A stretch of 64,000 nt of DNA, taken from Actinokineospora sp. NBRC 105648. GTDB lineage: Bacteria > Actinomycetota > Actinomycetes > Mycobacteriales > Pseudonocardiaceae. This document shows, in pieces, positions 43,299-52,808 of this stretch. Position numbers and translations under genes: made by a program. Location of the stretch: NCBI RefSeq assembly GCF_030269645.1, contig NZ_BSTR01000024.1:19364-83363 (forward strand), read 5' to 3'. Every line of letters begins with the position of its first letter. The stretch's first letter is position 1. A model generated the notes under the pieces. It was given only the letters and a program-made list of their open reading frames with translations, was not told where the DNA came from and searched no databases.

Positions 43299-43973
43299 AT
43301 GGCCCAGACACGCACTGAGGACTTCCGGCTCGATGACGGCCGGGCGCTGCGCCTCAGCTACGCCGAGCCAGACGGGGTGACCCGGGGCGGGCTCGTCGTC
43401 CTGCACGAGGCGCGCGGCATCACCGACGCGGTGACCGGCATCGTCACCGGCCTCGCGGCGGAGGGCTGGCTGGTCGTCGTCCCGCACCTCTACCCCGGTG
43501 CGGAGGGCTCGGCCGAGGTCGGCCACGCCGAGGCCGCCGACAAGGTCAGCGAGCTCTCCGGCGACTCGGCGCTGGCCGCCACCGACATCGCCTTCGCCTG
43601 GCTGGCCCGGCACGGCCTGACCGCCGACCGGATCGGCGTCATCGGCTTCGAGCTCGGCGGCGCGGTCGCCCTGGTGGTCGCGGCGGGCCGGGACATCGGC
43701 GCGGCGGTCACCGTCTCCGGCGGCGGCATCCTGGAGCCGCTGTCACACGGCCTGCCCGCCCTCGTCGAGGTCGCGGGCGAACTGCGCGTCCCGTGGCTGG
43801 GCCTCTACCGCGACGACAGCGGCGACGGCATCAGCCCGGAGCAGGTCGAGAAACTGCGCGAGGCCGCGAGCACGGCCAAGATCGCCACCGACGTCGTGCG
43901 CTACCACTTCGACACCGGCGCCTCCGAGGCCTGGCAGCGCGCCCTCAACTGGTTCGACGCCCACCTGCGGTGA
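43299..43973 (+). CDS. Dienelactone hydrolase-like protein lacking the nucleophile
   Basis: About 224 residues with the alpha/beta-hydrolase layout of dienelactone hydrolases (GGLVVLHEARGITDAV, EGWLVVVPHLYPG, RIGVIGFELGGAVAL). The nucleophile elbow, normally GFCxGG or GFSxGG, reads GFELGG, so glutamate stands in place of Cys/Ser. The later Asp (YRDDSGDG) and His (VRYHFDTG) positions remain. It may be a non-catalytic binder. ATG at 43299; the frame opens at 43224. Its stop overlaps the EspG start as GTGA, so they are co-translated. Confidence 0.75.
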   Translation: MAQTRTEDFRLDDGRALRLSYAEPDGVTRGGLVVLHEARGITDAVTGIVTGLAAEGWLVVVPHLYPGAEGSAEVGHAEAADKVSELSGDSALAATDIAFAWLARHGLTADRIGVIGFELGGAVALVVAAGRDIGAAVTVSGGGILEPLSHGLPALVEVAGELRVPWLGLYRDDSGDGISPEQVEKLREAASTAKIATDVVRYHFDTGASEAWQRALNWFDAHLR

Positions 43974-44734
43974 ACGTCACCGCACTCTCCCGACTCGAGT
44001 TCGACCTGGTGTGGGAGTCGCTCGGCCTGGCGGAACGTCCCTACCCCCTCGACATCCCCTCGTTCGGCGAAACCCTCGACGAACGCTCGACGCTGCGCAA
44101 AGAGGTCATCGAGGGCCTGGTCGCCCGAGGACTGCACAACGGAACCGACCTGGACCGCAGGTTGGAAGACCAGCTACTCCTGTTGGCCCGCAACGAGTTC
44201 AGCGTCGACGCCCTCCTCCAGATCGGCAGAGGGGCGCGAATCCTAGGTGCGGGCAGGGGAAGCGCGGTGGTGCTGGCGGTGCAGACCGGCGAACGGATCC
44301 GCATCGGCCCGCCCGCCGCCGGGGGAGTGGTCGCCGAGATCGCGGGCATGCTCCCGGACGCCGAAGCGGGCCCGGGAACAGCGGTGACCCTGCCGAAGTC
44401 GGTGTTCCACAACGCCATCGACGCCTACGTCGAGTCTGGTTTCGCGGGCCTGGAAACAATCCTGAACCAGGGTGGCGTGAGCGGCCGGGACATGCGAACC
44501 ATCGCCACCCTCGTGGAGAACTCCCGCCACGGCGGCGGCCAAGTGGCGGCCAACTGCGTGGACAGACTCGGCAGACGAACCCGCACAGACGTGGTCAACT
44601 GGTTCGACACGACCGCGGGCCGCTACCTGGCCCTACCTTCCCGCCAGGACAACACGGACTGGCTGACACTGGCCCCAGCGGACTCCACAAGACTGGTACA
44701 GCGCCTCAAGGACCTGGTCGCCTCGGTCCGATAA
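43970..44734 (+). CDS. EspG-family ESX secretion-associated protein
   Basis: About 254 residues. The N terminus (SRLEFDLVWESLGLAERPYP) and LARNEFSVDALLQIG match the EspG family, cytosolic chaperones that bind PE/PPE-type substrates of type VII secretion. The central sheet region GRGSAVVLAVQTGERIRIGP and the C-terminal WFDTTAGRYLAL are also typical. Start GTG at 43970 by overlap with the hydrolase-like gene. No PE/PPE or ESX core gene adjoins it, so it may serve substrates encoded elsewhere or have been repurposed. Confidence 0.85.
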   Translation: MNVTALSRLEFDLVWESLGLAERPYPLDIPSFGETLDERSTLRKEVIEGLVARGLHNGTDLDRRLEDQLLLLARNEFSVDALLQIGRGARILGAGRGSAVVLAVQTGERIRIGPPAAGGVVAEIAGMLPDAEAGPGTAVTLPKSVFHNAIDAYVESGFAGLETILNQGGVSGRDMRTIATLVENSRHGGGQVAANCVDRLGRRTRTDVVNWFDTTAGRYLALPSRQDNTDWLTLAPADSTRLVQRLKDLVASVR

Positions 44735-44883
44735 GGACAGTGAAGGTCTGAAGTCCTCGCCCCACAAGGAAACCCACGTGGCCAGCCGCGTCCGACCACT
44801 CCCTCCCCCCTCAGCGCACGGCGCCCCCACAATCCCGACCCGCTGACCACTCCCGCCCCTGCATCCCATACACAGCCCAAAAC

Positions 44884-44942
44884 ACGGACTGAACGGGGTT
44901 GTCAAGGCATCTTTCCCGCCTTGACAACCCCGTTCAGTCCGT
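44884..44942. terminator. Perfect 25-bp inverted repeat between convergent genes
   Basis: Left arm 44884-44908 (ACGGACTGAACGGGG then TTGTCAAGGC) and right arm 44918-44942 (GCCTTGACAA then CCCCGTTCAGTCCGT) are exact complements around a 9-base loop ATCTTTCCC. No T-run. It lies between espG and scoB and could end transcripts from both sides. Confidence 0.75.
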
Positions 44943-44982
44943 AGTCACAATCATGTGTAGGGGAAGCAGGAACTAGCCAAAC

Positions 44983-45642
44983 TCAGACGCCAGCCATCTC
45001 CACAACAGAGGGCCCAACACTCAACGCAGGCTCAGTCTTGGCGACGACCTCATCCACCGAAACCCCAGGCGCCACCTCCCGCAGCACCAGCCCATCCGCG
45101 GTCACATCGATCACCGCAAGATCAGTGATGATCCGCTGCGCCACCCGCAACCCGGTGAACGGCAGCGAACAGGTCTTCACGATCTTGAAGGACCCGTCCT
45201 TGGCCACGTGCTCCATCAGCACCACGACGTGCTTGGCCCCGTGCACCAGGTCCATCGCCCCGCCCATCCCCTTGACCATCTTCCCGGGGATCATCCAGTT
45301 GGCGATGTCGCCGACCTCGGAAACCTGCATGGCGCCGAGGATCGCGGCGTCGACCTTCCCGCCGCGGATCATCCCGAACGACAGCGCGGAGTCGAAGAAC
45401 GAGGCGCCGCGGCGGATCGTCACCGTCTCCTTGCCCGCGTTGATCAGGTCGGCGTCCTCTTCCCCCTCGAACGGGTAGGCGCCAACGCCCAGGATCCCGT
45501 TCTCTGACTGGAGCACGATCTCCACGTCTTCGGGCACGTAGTTCGGCACCAGTGTCGGCAGTCCGATGCCCAGGTTCACGTAAGAGCCGTCCGACAGCTC
45601 CGCCGCCGCGCGCGCGGCCATCTGCTCACGGGTCAACGCCAT
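44983..45642 (-). CDS. scoB: 3-oxoacid CoA-transferase subunit B
   Basis: Beta subunit of a succinyl-CoA:3-ketoacid CoA-transferase, which moves CoA between succinyl-CoA and acetoacetate. About 219 residues. The catalytic glutamate sits in [24 protein letters not shown] and [18 protein letters not shown] are typical. ATG at 45642 follows the alpha-subunit stop by one base, so the two are tightly coupled. It forms a heterotetramer with the upstream subunit. Confidence 0.93.
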   Translation of the reverse strand: MALTREQMAARAAAELSDGSYVNLGIGLPTLVPNYVPEDVEIVLQSENGILGVGAYPFEGEEDADLINAGKETVTIRRGASFFDSALSFGMIRGGKVDAAILGAMQVSEVGDIANWMIPGKMVKGMGGAMDLVHGAKHVVVLMEHVAKDGSFKIVKTCSLPFTGLRVAQRIITDLAVIDVTADGLVLREVAPGVSVDEVVAKTEPALSVGPSVVEMAGV

Positions 45643-45643
45643 C

Positions 45644-46408
45644 TCAGGCCTCCTTCGTGCGGACGGTGCGGCGCTCGATGCGCTTCTCGGCGGCCTGCTC
45701 GGGCGTCAGCGCGACCACGCGCTGGACGAAGATGCCCGGCAGGTGGATCTCACCCGCCGCGAGCTCGCCCGGCTCGACCAGTTCCTCGACCTCGGCGATG
45801 CTCACCCGCCCGGCCATGGCGCACAGCGGGTTGAAGTTCTGCGCGGAGTCGCGGAACACGAGGTTGCCGTGCCGGTCGCCCTTCCACGCGCGGACCAGGC
45901 CGAAGTCGGTGGTGATGGAGTGCTCGAGGACGTAGTCGAGGCCGTCGAACTCGCGCACCTCCTTGGGCGGGGAGGCGATCGCGACGTTGCCCGCGTCGTC
46001 GTAGCGCCAGGGCACGCCACCGTCGGCGACCTGGGTGCCGACCCCCGTCCGGGTGAAGAAGGCCGGGATGCCCGCGCCGCCCGCGCGCAGCCGCTCGGCG
46101 AGCGTGCCCTGCGGGGTCAGCTCCACCTCCAGCTCGCCGGAGAGGTACTGGCGGGCGAACTCCTTGTTCTCGCCGACGTAGGAGCTGGTCATCCGCGCGA
46201 TGCGCTTCTCGCGCAGCAGCAGGCCCAGGCCCCAGTCGTCGACGCCGCAGTTGTTGGACGCCACGTCCAGTCCGGTGACGCCCTTGGCCAGCAGCGCCTG
46301 GATGAGCACGCTCGGTATGCCGCAGAGACCGAACCCGCCCACCGCCAGGCTGGCGTTGTCGGCGATGTCGGCGACCGCATCGGCGGCGCTTGGGACGACT
46401 TTGTCCAT
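45644..46408 (-). CDS. scoA: 3-oxoacid CoA-transferase subunit A
   Basis: Alpha subunit of the CoA-transferase. About 254 residues. Recognisable by [19 protein letters not shown] (the glycine-rich CoA-binding G-F-G-x-C-G-x-P), [57 protein letters not shown] and [20 protein letters not shown], split as separate blocks. ATG at 46408. Divergent from the DUF2156 gene with a 100-base gap. The pair likely supports ketone-body or acetoacetate use. Confidence 0.93.
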   Translation of the reverse strand: MDKVVPSAADAVADIADNASLAVGGFGLCGIPSVLIQALLAKGVTGLDVASNNCGVDDWGLGLLLREKRIARMTSSYVGENKEFARQYLSGELEVELTPQGTLAERLRAGGAGIPAFFTRTGVGTQVADGGVPWRYDDAGNVAIASPPKEVREFDGLDYVLEHSITTDFGLVRAWKGDRHGNLVFRDSAQNFNPLCAMAGRVSIAEVEELVEPGELAAGEIHLPGIFVQRVVALTPEQAAEKRIERRTVRTKEA

Positions 46409-46508
46409 GTGTGCCCCTCCTTCTGGGTGTGGCAAGGGCGACTCTAGCGCTGCCGGTGGCCCGGTCGATGTGTTCGAAATCGCCACAAATCGCACGCGGT
46501 GGGTGGTC

Positions 46509-48242
46509 ATGGACACTGTCGGGGTGACCGAAGACGTTCTACCCCGGCGGTGGCGGCCGTCTGGTGAGACGACCGTGCGCCTGCTGACCTGGGCGGCCCG
46601 CCTGGTCGGGTTGCTCGCGGTGGCCTCCGTGGTGTTCCCGGCGGGCCGCAGGCGGCTGCGCGACACCATCGGCGGCTGGCTCGACCTGCCCGCCGAGGCG
46701 ACCCTGGCGGCGGGCGTGGTGGCCCTGGCCAGCGGCGTCATGCTGATCATGCTGGCGACCGCGCTGCGCAGGCGGAAGCGCCGGGCCTGGCAGGTCGCGG
46801 TGGTGGTCACCGGCCTGATCGCGCTGGCCCACCTGGGCTGGCGGCACGGGATCGGGTCCGGGGTGACCGCGCTGGGGCTCTGCGTCGCGCTGATCGCCAC
46901 CCGGCGCTACTTCACCGCCCGGGCCGACCCGGTGCACGGCAAGTGGCGGGCGATCCGGGTGGCGCTGCAGCTGCTGCTGGCCGGGTTCGCGGCCAACTTC
47001 GTGCTGCTCTCGTCCACCCCCCGGCGCTTCACCGGGCCCTCGACGATCGGCGACCGGGCGCTGCACGCGCTGCTGGCGCTGGTCGGGGTGTCCGGGCCGG
47101 TCGCCCCGGTGCCCTGGCTCGACGACCTCACCGCCGCCATCGGGATCGTCTTCGGCATCGGCGCGGTACTGCTCGGCGGCTACTTCCTGCTCCGCTCGGC
47201 GGAGCCGAAACCGGGCCTGGACACCGAGGACGAGGCCCGGTTGCGCACCCTGCTCGCCACCCGCGGCGCGGACGACTCGCTGGGCTACTTCGCGCTGCGG
47301 CGGGACAAGTCGGTGGTGTTCTCGGCCTCCGGCAAGGCCGCCGTGCCGTTCCGGGTGCTCGCGGGGGTGGCGCTGGCCTCCGGCGACCCGCTGGGCGACC
47401 TGGAGGCGTGGCCGGGCGCGATCGACCGCTTCCTGGGCGAGTGCCGCGACCACGGCTGGGTACCCGCGGCGATCGGCTGCTCGGAGCGCGGGGCCACGGT
47501 CTGGGTGCGCTACGGCCTGGACGCGATCGAGCTGGGCGACGAGGCCATCGTCGACGTGCCCACGTTCAGCCTGGACGGCCGGGCCATGCGCGGCGTCCGC
47601 CAGGCGGTGGCCAAGCTGCGGCGCGCGGGCTACACGGTGAGCGTGCGCCGCTCGGCCGACCTGGCCGAGGACGAGCGGGCGGAGCTGGCCGTGCTCGCGG
47701 AGCAGTGGCGCGGCACCGAGACCGAGCGCGGTTTCTCGATGGCGCTGTCCCGGCTCGCGGGCGCCGACGACCCGGAGTGCGTGCTGGTCACCGCCGAGCG
47801 CGACGGGGCGGTGGCGGGCCTGCTGCAGTTCGTCCCGTGGGGCCGCGACGGCCTGTCCCTGGACCTGATGCGCCGCGACCGGGCGGTCGGCGACAACGGC
47901 CTCAACGAGCTGATGATCGCCGACCTGCTCGGCGCGTGCCGCGGCCTGGGCGTGGACCGGGTGTCGCTGAACTTCGCGGTCTTCCGCGCGGCGCTGGAGC
48001 GCGGCGGCCGCATCGGCGCGGGCCCGGTGGCCCGGCTGTGGGCCCGCGCCCTGCGGGCGGGCTCGCGCTGGTGGCAGATCGAGACGCTCTACCGCTTCAA
48101 CGCGAAGTTCGCCCCGGACTGGGCCCCCAGGTTCCTGGTCTTCCCGGCCGTGCGCGACCTGCCCCGGGTGGCCCTGGCCGCGATGGAGGCGGAGGGCTTC
48201 GGAGGCCGCCCACCAGCGCTTTTGCGTGCCCTGCGGCGTTAG
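46509..48242 (+). CDS. Phosphatidylglycerol lysyltransferase-like (DUF2156) membrane protein
   Basis: About 577 residues. The N-terminal 230 residues hold six or seven hydrophobic helices, and the C-terminal part is the tandem GNAT-like DUF2156 domain seen in MprF/LysX and related lipid aminoacyltransferases ([88 protein letters not shown]). Such proteins attach an amino acid from tRNA to phosphatidylglycerol and lower surface charge. No lysyl-tRNA synthetase domain is fused here, unlike LysX. ATG at 46509. Which amino acid is used is unknown. Confidence 0.85.
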   Translation: MDTVGVTEDVLPRRWRPSGETTVRLLTWAARLVGLLAVASVVFPAGRRRLRDTIGGWLDLPAEATLAAGVVALASGVMLIMLATALRRRKRRAWQVAVVVTGLIALAHLGWRHGIGSGVTALGLCVALIATRRYFTARADPVHGKWRAIRVALQLLLAGFAANFVLLSSTPRRFTGPSTIGDRALHALLALVGVSGPVAPVPWLDDLTAAIGIVFGIGAVLLGGYFLLRSAEPKPGLDTEDEARLRTLLATRGADDSLGYFALRRDKSVVFSASGKAAVPFRVLAGVALASGDPLGDLEAWPGAIDRFLGECRDHGWVPAAIGCSERGATVWVRYGLDAIELGDEAIVDVPTFSLDGRAMRGVRQAVAKLRRAGYTVSVRRSADLAEDERAELAVLAEQWRGTETERGFSMALSRLAGADDPECVLVTAERDGAVAGLLQFVPWGRDGLSLDLMRRDRAVGDNGLNELMIADLLGACRGLGVDRVSLNFAVFRAALERGGRIGAGPVARLWARALRAGSRWWQIETLYRFNAKFAPDWAPRFLVFPAVRDLPRVALAAMEAEGFGGRPPALLRALRR

Positions 48243-48310
48243 GAGGGGGGCGTTTTGCCTCCGGGACAGGGGTCTGTGTAGTCTTATTTCCCGAGCGGCC
48301 TGGGGCCCCG

Positions 48311-48400
48311 GGAGGCTTCGCCTAGTCTGGTCTATGGCGCCGCACTGCTAATGCGGTTGGGGTTAACTGCCCCTCCCGGGTTCAAATCCCGGAGCCTCCG
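48311..48400 (+). tRNA. tRNA-Ser (anticodon GCT)
   Basis: Starts GGAGGCTTCGCCTAGTCTGG and ends AGCCTCCG, with anticodon loop CTGCTAA (anticodon GCT), a long variable arm GGGGTTAACTGCCCC and T loop GGTTCAAATCC. Class II serine tRNA. Confidence 0.92.
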
Positions 48401-48435
48401 CTGGACACCCGGTTCGCTGGGTGACAACTAAACAT

Positions 48436-48511
48436 GCACCCGTAGCTCAACGGATAGAGCATCTGACTACGGATCAGAAGGTTAGGGGTTCGAATCCCTT
48501 CGGGTGCACCA
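48436..48511 (+). tRNA. tRNA-Arg (anticodon ACG)
   Basis: GCACCCGTAGCTCAACGGAT at the 5' end; acceptor stem GCACCCG/CGGGTGC, anticodon stem CTGA/TCAG with loop CTACGGA (anticodon ACG), T loop GGTTCGAATCC, and an encoded terminal CCA. Confidence 0.94.
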
Positions 48512-48515
48512 CGCG

Positions 48516-48549
48516 AAACCGCGGGTCGACACAGTCGGCCCGCGGTTTT
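48516..48549 (+). terminator. Terminator after the tRNA-Arg gene
   Basis: AAACCGCGGG at 48516-48525 pairs with CCCGCGG at 48539-48545, followed by TTTT. Good intrinsic terminator for the tRNA pair. Confidence 0.85.
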
Positions 48550-48701
48550 CGTTTGCCGCCGACGTCCAGGGTGGTCGGCGCGGACCCGTCCACTGTGGTC
48601 GCGCGGGCCAACTGCCGTTGTGGGGCAACGGTTCCGCCAAGGGCATCGTTGGGGGGTTGGCACCAGGGACAGGCCGGGGCGCCGGTTGCGATGCTCGGAC
48701 C

Positions 48702-50219
48702 ATGGTGATGATCAAACTGGGGGTCGCGGCCATTGTCGCGGTGGGGGTGCCGGTGCCCGCCGCTGCGGTGGTGTCGGCGATCGAGTGGGAGCCGTGTGCG
48801 AACGGCTACGAGTGTGCGACCTACGAGGTACCGCTGGACTACCACCGACCCGGTGGTGCCCAGGTCCGGCTCGCATTGGGCAGGTTGCCCGCGCTCGACC
48901 AGGCGGGCAAGCTCGGGACGATCTTCTTCAACCCCGGTGGTCCGGGGAGCCCCGGCCGCTTCCCGCTCCCGTTGACCGCTGACCTGCACCGGCGGTTCGA
49001 CATCGTCGGGTTCGACCCGCGCGGGGTCGGGGCGAGCACGCCGTTCCAGTGCTTCACCGATGCCGCGCAGGCCGAGCCGATGACGCGGATCCTGGGGCAG
49101 TTCCCGATCACCGAGGCCGAGCGGGTGCGGCAGGTCGGCGAGACCGAGGCGATCACCGACCTCTGCGAGCGCAACGGCGGGGCGCTCGCGGGTCACCTGT
49201 CCACCGGGACGATCGCGCGGGACCTCGACCGGTTGCGGGCGGCCGTCGGTGAGCGGAAGTTGCGCTACTACGGGCGTTCTTACGGTTCCTACCTCGGTGA
49301 GGTGTACGCGAACCTCTTCCCGGACCGGGTCGGGGCCATGGTCTTGGACGCCGTCGACGACCCGGTGAACTGGTCGACCGGGTACCGGCCGTGGGACTCG
49401 GCGGTCCCGATGAGCTATCGGCTCGACGGGTTCCCCGACGCGCAGCGGGCGCTGGGGGCGTTCCTCGACGCGTGCGCCGCCGCTGTGGAGTGCGCGTTCC
49501 GGGAGCCGGGGGTGGACCTGCAGGCCAAGTACGCCGCGGTTCTCGACCGGTTGGCTGGCGGTCCGGTGGCGGTCACCGATCCGGTCTCCGGGGTGTCGAC
49601 CACGATCCGGTACCAGGACGTCGTCGGCCGCGCGCACAACGCGTTGACCGATGCGGGCCGGTCGGTCGCCCTGGCGAAGTTCCTGCAGGCCGTGGCCACC
49701 GCGCCGGCCGCCGTCGGTGTACCCGTGCCGCCCGCTGCCGCACCCCCGGCCGCGCGGACGGGGCCGCCGGTGACCACCTCCTTCGACTCGATCCTCGGTG
49801 GCGGGGCGACGCTGTGCTCGGACTCGGCGAGCCCGCGGGACCCATTGGTCTGGCAGCGGTTCGCGGCCGCCGCCGACCGGCAGGCGCGTGGGTTCGGCTC
49901 GTACGACACCTACCTGTCGCTCCCGTGCGCGAGCTGGCGGATCAGCGACCGCGACCGCTACACCGGTCCGTGGAACCGGCCGACGGCGCCGATCCTGCTG
50001 GTCGCCAACCGCCAGGGTGACCCGGCGACGCCGTACTCCGGCGCCCAGCGCACGGCGCGCCTGCTGGGCAACGCCACGCTGCTGACCCTCGACACCTTCG
50101 GCCACGGGTCGCTCGGCAAGAGCGCCTGCGTGGACACCGCGGTCACCAGCTACCTCACCGGTGGTCCGACCCCGCCCGCGGGGACGGTGTGCCAGCCCGA
50201 TCGTGGGCCGTTCGGCTGA
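48702..50219 (+). CDS. Secreted alpha/beta-hydrolase, tripeptidyl-aminopeptidase (SlpD/E)-like
   Basis: About 505 residues, exported (signal peptide MIKLGVAAIVAVGVPVPAAA near residues 3-22). It is of the TAP-like serine-peptidase type: FFNPGGPGSPG (oxyanion region), FDIVGFDPRGVGASTP, nucleophile elbow YGRSYGSYLGE, late Asp in ILLVANRQGDPATPYSGAQR region and His in DTFGHGSLG. ATG at 48702 has only a weak ribosome-binding site; upstream frame to 48504 overlaps the tRNA and is not used. Predicted to trim N-terminal tripeptides from secreted peptides. Confidence 0.87.
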   Translation: MVMIKLGVAAIVAVGVPVPAAAVVSAIEWEPCANGYECATYEVPLDYHRPGGAQVRLALGRLPALDQAGKLGTIFFNPGGPGSPGRFPLPLTADLHRRFDIVGFDPRGVGASTPFQCFTDAAQAEPMTRILGQFPITEAERVRQVGETEAITDLCERNGGALAGHLSTGTIARDLDRLRAAVGERKLRYYGRSYGSYLGEVYANLFPDRVGAMVLDAVDDPVNWSTGYRPWDSAVPMSYRLDGFPDAQRALGAFLDACAAAVECAFREPGVDLQAKYAAVLDRLAGGPVAVTDPVSGVSTTIRYQDVVGRAHNALTDAGRSVALAKFLQAVATAPAAVGVPVPPAAAPPAARTGPPVTTSFDSILGGGATLCSDSASPRDPLVWQRFAAAADRQARGFGSYDTYLSLPCASWRISDRDRYTGPWNRPTAPILLVANRQGDPATPYSGAQRTARLLGNATLLTLDTFGHGSLGKSACVDTAVTSYLTGGPTPPAGTVCQPDRGPFG

Positions 50220-50314
50220 TGTTTGGGCTGGTAGGGGTGGTGGAGGGTAACGATGGGCCACCATGTGCCGACGGATTGGGTGATCACTTCCACCGACCGC
50301 GGAGGTAGCGCAGG

Positions 50315-51589
50315 GTGGCGTTGACGGGGCGGCTCCGCTCAGCGGTGCGGCGGACCGCGGGCAGGTTCACCCTGTTCGCGGTCGTCGCCGCCGTCCTGGC
50401 TGTCGCGGTGGCGGTGTTCGGGTGGCTTGCGGTGGACTACCGCCAAGACCGGCTGACCGACGCGGTCGACCGGCAGGGGGAGCTGACTACCGCCGCCCTC
50501 GACGCGTACCGGGCGATGGCGGACGCCGACGCCAGCTCGCTCAACGCGGTGATCGTCGGCCCGGAGCGGGCCGTCGTGCTGCGGCAGCGGTTCCGGCAGG
50601 ACGTGTTCGCCGCGGCGGACGCGTTGCGGGTCGCGGCGGTGCGGAGCCAGGACGCCGGTTCCGTTGCCACGACGCAGATCCGCGAGCTGACCGGCCTGCT
50701 GCCCGAGTACGCCCGCCTGGTCGAGACCGGGTGGACCAACAGCGACGCGCGCCACCCCGTCGGCACCTCTTACCTCGCGAACGCCTCTTACCTCGTTCGC
50801 ACCAAGCTCCTCCCGATGGCGGGGGAGTTGCACACCCAGCAAACCGAGGCCCTCATCAAGGCGCAGCAGGACGCGGGGAGCACGCCGTGGTTCCCGCTCG
50901 TGCTGGGGATCGCCGCGCTGGTCGTGCTCGTCGTGGTGCAGCGGGATGTGACCCGGCGGACGCGGCGGCGGGTCAACTACGGCCTGGCCGCCGCCACCGC
51001 GTTGACCTTGGTCGTCGTGGTGAGCCTCGCCGTGGTCGTGCAGGTCGTCTCGGCCAAGGGCAGCGACAGCGAACGCGAGCTGCACGACGTGGTGGCGCCG
51101 CTCGCCCGCGCGCGCAACCTCGGGCGCGAGTCCGACGGGGCCGAGGCCCGGATCCTGATCTTCCCCAAGGTCGGCGACATCGGCGAACTGGTGCGCAACC
51201 TCGACGAGATCGAGGCCCTGGTGGCCCGCGCGGGCGCCGAGCCCGATCGGACCGAGGCGGCGCTCAGCGCGCTGCGCGCGTGGCGGGCGCACGACCAGGG
51301 GCTGTTCGAGCAGGCCGCGCCGAACCCGCAGACCAAACCGCTGCTCTTCACCGAGGTGGCCGCGGTGATCACCGACCCGCCGCCGGGTGAGTCGCGCACC
51401 GACGCCCAGCGGCTCGACGACGCGCTCAACACCCTCATCGAGTCGCACACCGCCGCCGCGGGCGACTCGACCCGGTCGGCGAAGCGGACGCTGGCGAACT
51501 GGGACGGGGTGGTCCTGCTGCTGATGTTCGGTGCCGCGGTGGCGGCCGTGCTCGGGCTGCGCCCGCGGATCAGGGAGTACCAGAAGTGA
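50315..51589 (+). CDS. glnX: GlnX-like membrane sensor (first copy)
   Basis: About 424 residues with four membrane helices: one near the N terminus (FTLFAVVAAVLAVAVAVFGW), an outer helical domain, a middle pair (FPLVLGIAALVVLVVV and LAAATALTLVVVVSLAVVV) flanking a short arginine-rich loop, a second outer helical domain, and a last helix. This matches mycobacterial GlnX (Rv0412c), which relays amino-acid binding from GlnH to kinase PknG. The GTG at 50315 has GGAGG upstream, and the stop overlaps the glnH start (GTGA). Confidence 0.8.
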   Translation: MALTGRLRSAVRRTAGRFTLFAVVAAVLAVAVAVFGWLAVDYRQDRLTDAVDRQGELTTAALDAYRAMADADASSLNAVIVGPERAVVLRQRFRQDVFAAADALRVAAVRSQDAGSVATTQIRELTGLLPEYARLVETGWTNSDARHPVGTSYLANASYLVRTKLLPMAGELHTQQTEALIKAQQDAGSTPWFPLVLGIAALVVLVVVQRDVTRRTRRRVNYGLAAATALTLVVVVSLAVVVQVVSAKGSDSERELHDVVAPLARARNLGRESDGAEARILIFPKVGDIGELVRNLDEIEALVARAGAEPDRTEAALSALRAWRAHDQGLFEQAAPNPQTKPLLFTEVAAVITDPPPGESRTDAQRLDDALNTLIESHTAAAGDSTRSAKRTLANWDGVVLLLMFGAAVAAVLGLRPRIREYQK

Positions 51590-52641
51590 GCAGACTCCTC
51601 GCCCTCGCGGCCGCCCTCGTCTGCCTGGCCGGGTGCTCGGCGCCACCGGTCGCCCCGCCCGAACAGCCCGGGGGGCCGTTCGCCATGCCGGAGGGCTACG
51701 TCGAACTGCCCGGCCGCAGCGGCACGAACTGCACGGACGTACCCGATCGCAGCCTCGACCCGGCACTCGGCCCGCACGGCGCCGACGGGCGCCCGGACGG
51801 CGACGCGGTGGCCCGGATCCGGCGGGAAGGCCTCGTGGTCGGCGTCAGCCAGACCGCCTCCTTCTTCAGCAAGCGCGACCTGGTGACCGGGCAGCTGGAC
51901 GGCTTCGAGGTCGACATCGCCAACCGGATCGCGGCTGCCCTGCTGCCCGGCTTCGTCGCGGGCGACGAGCGGCTGAGGCTGGTCAGCCTGCCGACCGGCA
52001 GGCGGCTCGGCGCCCTCGACACCGCCGAGAACACCCAGGCCAAGGCCGCCAACCCGACGCTGTCCGAGGTGCCCAGGGTGGACATGGTCATCGCCGATGT
52101 GAGCGTCACCTGCGGCCGGGTGGCCACCTACGGCCTGCGCTACTCCAAGCCGTACCTGGCCACCAACAGCGGACTGCTCGTCCGGCAGGGCGTCGACGGC
52201 GTCAAGACCCCGGACGACCTCGGCGGCCGCAAGGTGTGCTCGGGCGGCCAGACCACCAACAGCGAGGAGATGATCGACACCCGCGCCCGGCAGGTGCAGG
52301 CCGACCAGCCCGCGCTGATCCCGGTCGCGGTGGCCGACACCAGTGACTGCCTGATGCTGCTCCAGCGCGGGCTGGTGGACGCCATCTACACCGATGTCCT
52401 CATCCTGCACGGCTTCCGCGACCAGGACCCGGGCACCGTGCTGCTGGACTACCACGACGAGGGCCAGGGCAAGGCGGCCGTCGCGGTCAGCAACAAGCAC
52501 GACGACCTGGTCCGCTTCGTCAACAGCGTGCTCGACGACATGCGCCGCGACGGCTCGCTCCAGCGCGGCTACGACACCTGGTTCAAGGATGTCCCCGCCA
52601 CCCACCGGCGCGCGCTGCCCAACGACCCGTACCAGGGCTAG
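51586..52641 (+). CDS. glnH: GlnH-like amino-acid-binding lipoprotein
   Basis: About 351 residues. Lipobox LAGC near residue 17 marks it as a lipoprotein. The mature part is an SBP_bac_3 solute-binding fold: LVVGVSQTASFFSKRDLVTG, QLDGFEVDIANRIAAALL, VDMVIADVSVTCGR, LRYSKPYLATNSGLLVRQGV and DAIYTDVLILHGF. In mycobacteria GlnH senses aspartate/glutamate-type amino acids for PknG. No ABC permease is adjacent, so a sensory role is favoured. Coupled to glnX. The stop TAG lies in the CTAG target of an IS remnant. Confidence 0.85.
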   Translation: MSRLLALAAALVCLAGCSAPPVAPPEQPGGPFAMPEGYVELPGRSGTNCTDVPDRSLDPALGPHGADGRPDGDAVARIRREGLVVGVSQTASFFSKRDLVTGQLDGFEVDIANRIAAALLPGFVAGDERLRLVSLPTGRRLGALDTAENTQAKAANPTLSEVPRVDMVIADVSVTCGRVATYGLRYSKPYLATNSGLLVRQGVDGVKTPDDLGGRKVCSGGQTTNSEEMIDTRARQVQADQPALIPVAVADTSDCLMLLQRGLVDAIYTDVLILHGFRDQDPGTVLLDYHDEGQGKAAVAVSNKHDDLVRFVNSVLDDMRRDGSLQRGYDTWFKDVPATHRRALPNDPYQG

Positions 52642-52808
52642 GCCGTGTTTCATGGGTGGTGTAGTCAGGTGTTGATGGTGGTGATCGTAGTGGTGGCCTG
52701 GTAGCGCGGGGCGAGTTTGTCGTGGCGGGTGGCGACTGCCCGGTGTTGTTCGAGCAGGTTGATGCCGCATTCGACACGCCCAAGATCCACATCTGAGACA
52801 CGTCCTAG
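52638..52808 (-). mobile_element. IS5-family element remnant
   Basis: 171 bases bounded by CTAG on both sides and imperfect inverted ends: CTAGGCCGTGTTTCA at 52638-52652 against the reverse complement of TGAGACACGTCCTAG at 52794-52808 (13 of 15). The minus strand inside encodes the C-terminal end of an IS5-type transposase (RVECGINLLEQHRAVATRHD then KLAPRYQATTTITTINT), with everything upstream deleted. The CTAG copies look like a 4-base target duplication and coincide with the stop codons of glnH and of the Trypco1-like gene. Confidence 0.75.

Noticed and set aside
51586..52641. Amino-acid ABC transporter with GlnH as binding subunit
   Set aside because: No permease or ATPase gene adjoins; the partner is a GlnX-like sensor, so signalling is a better reading.
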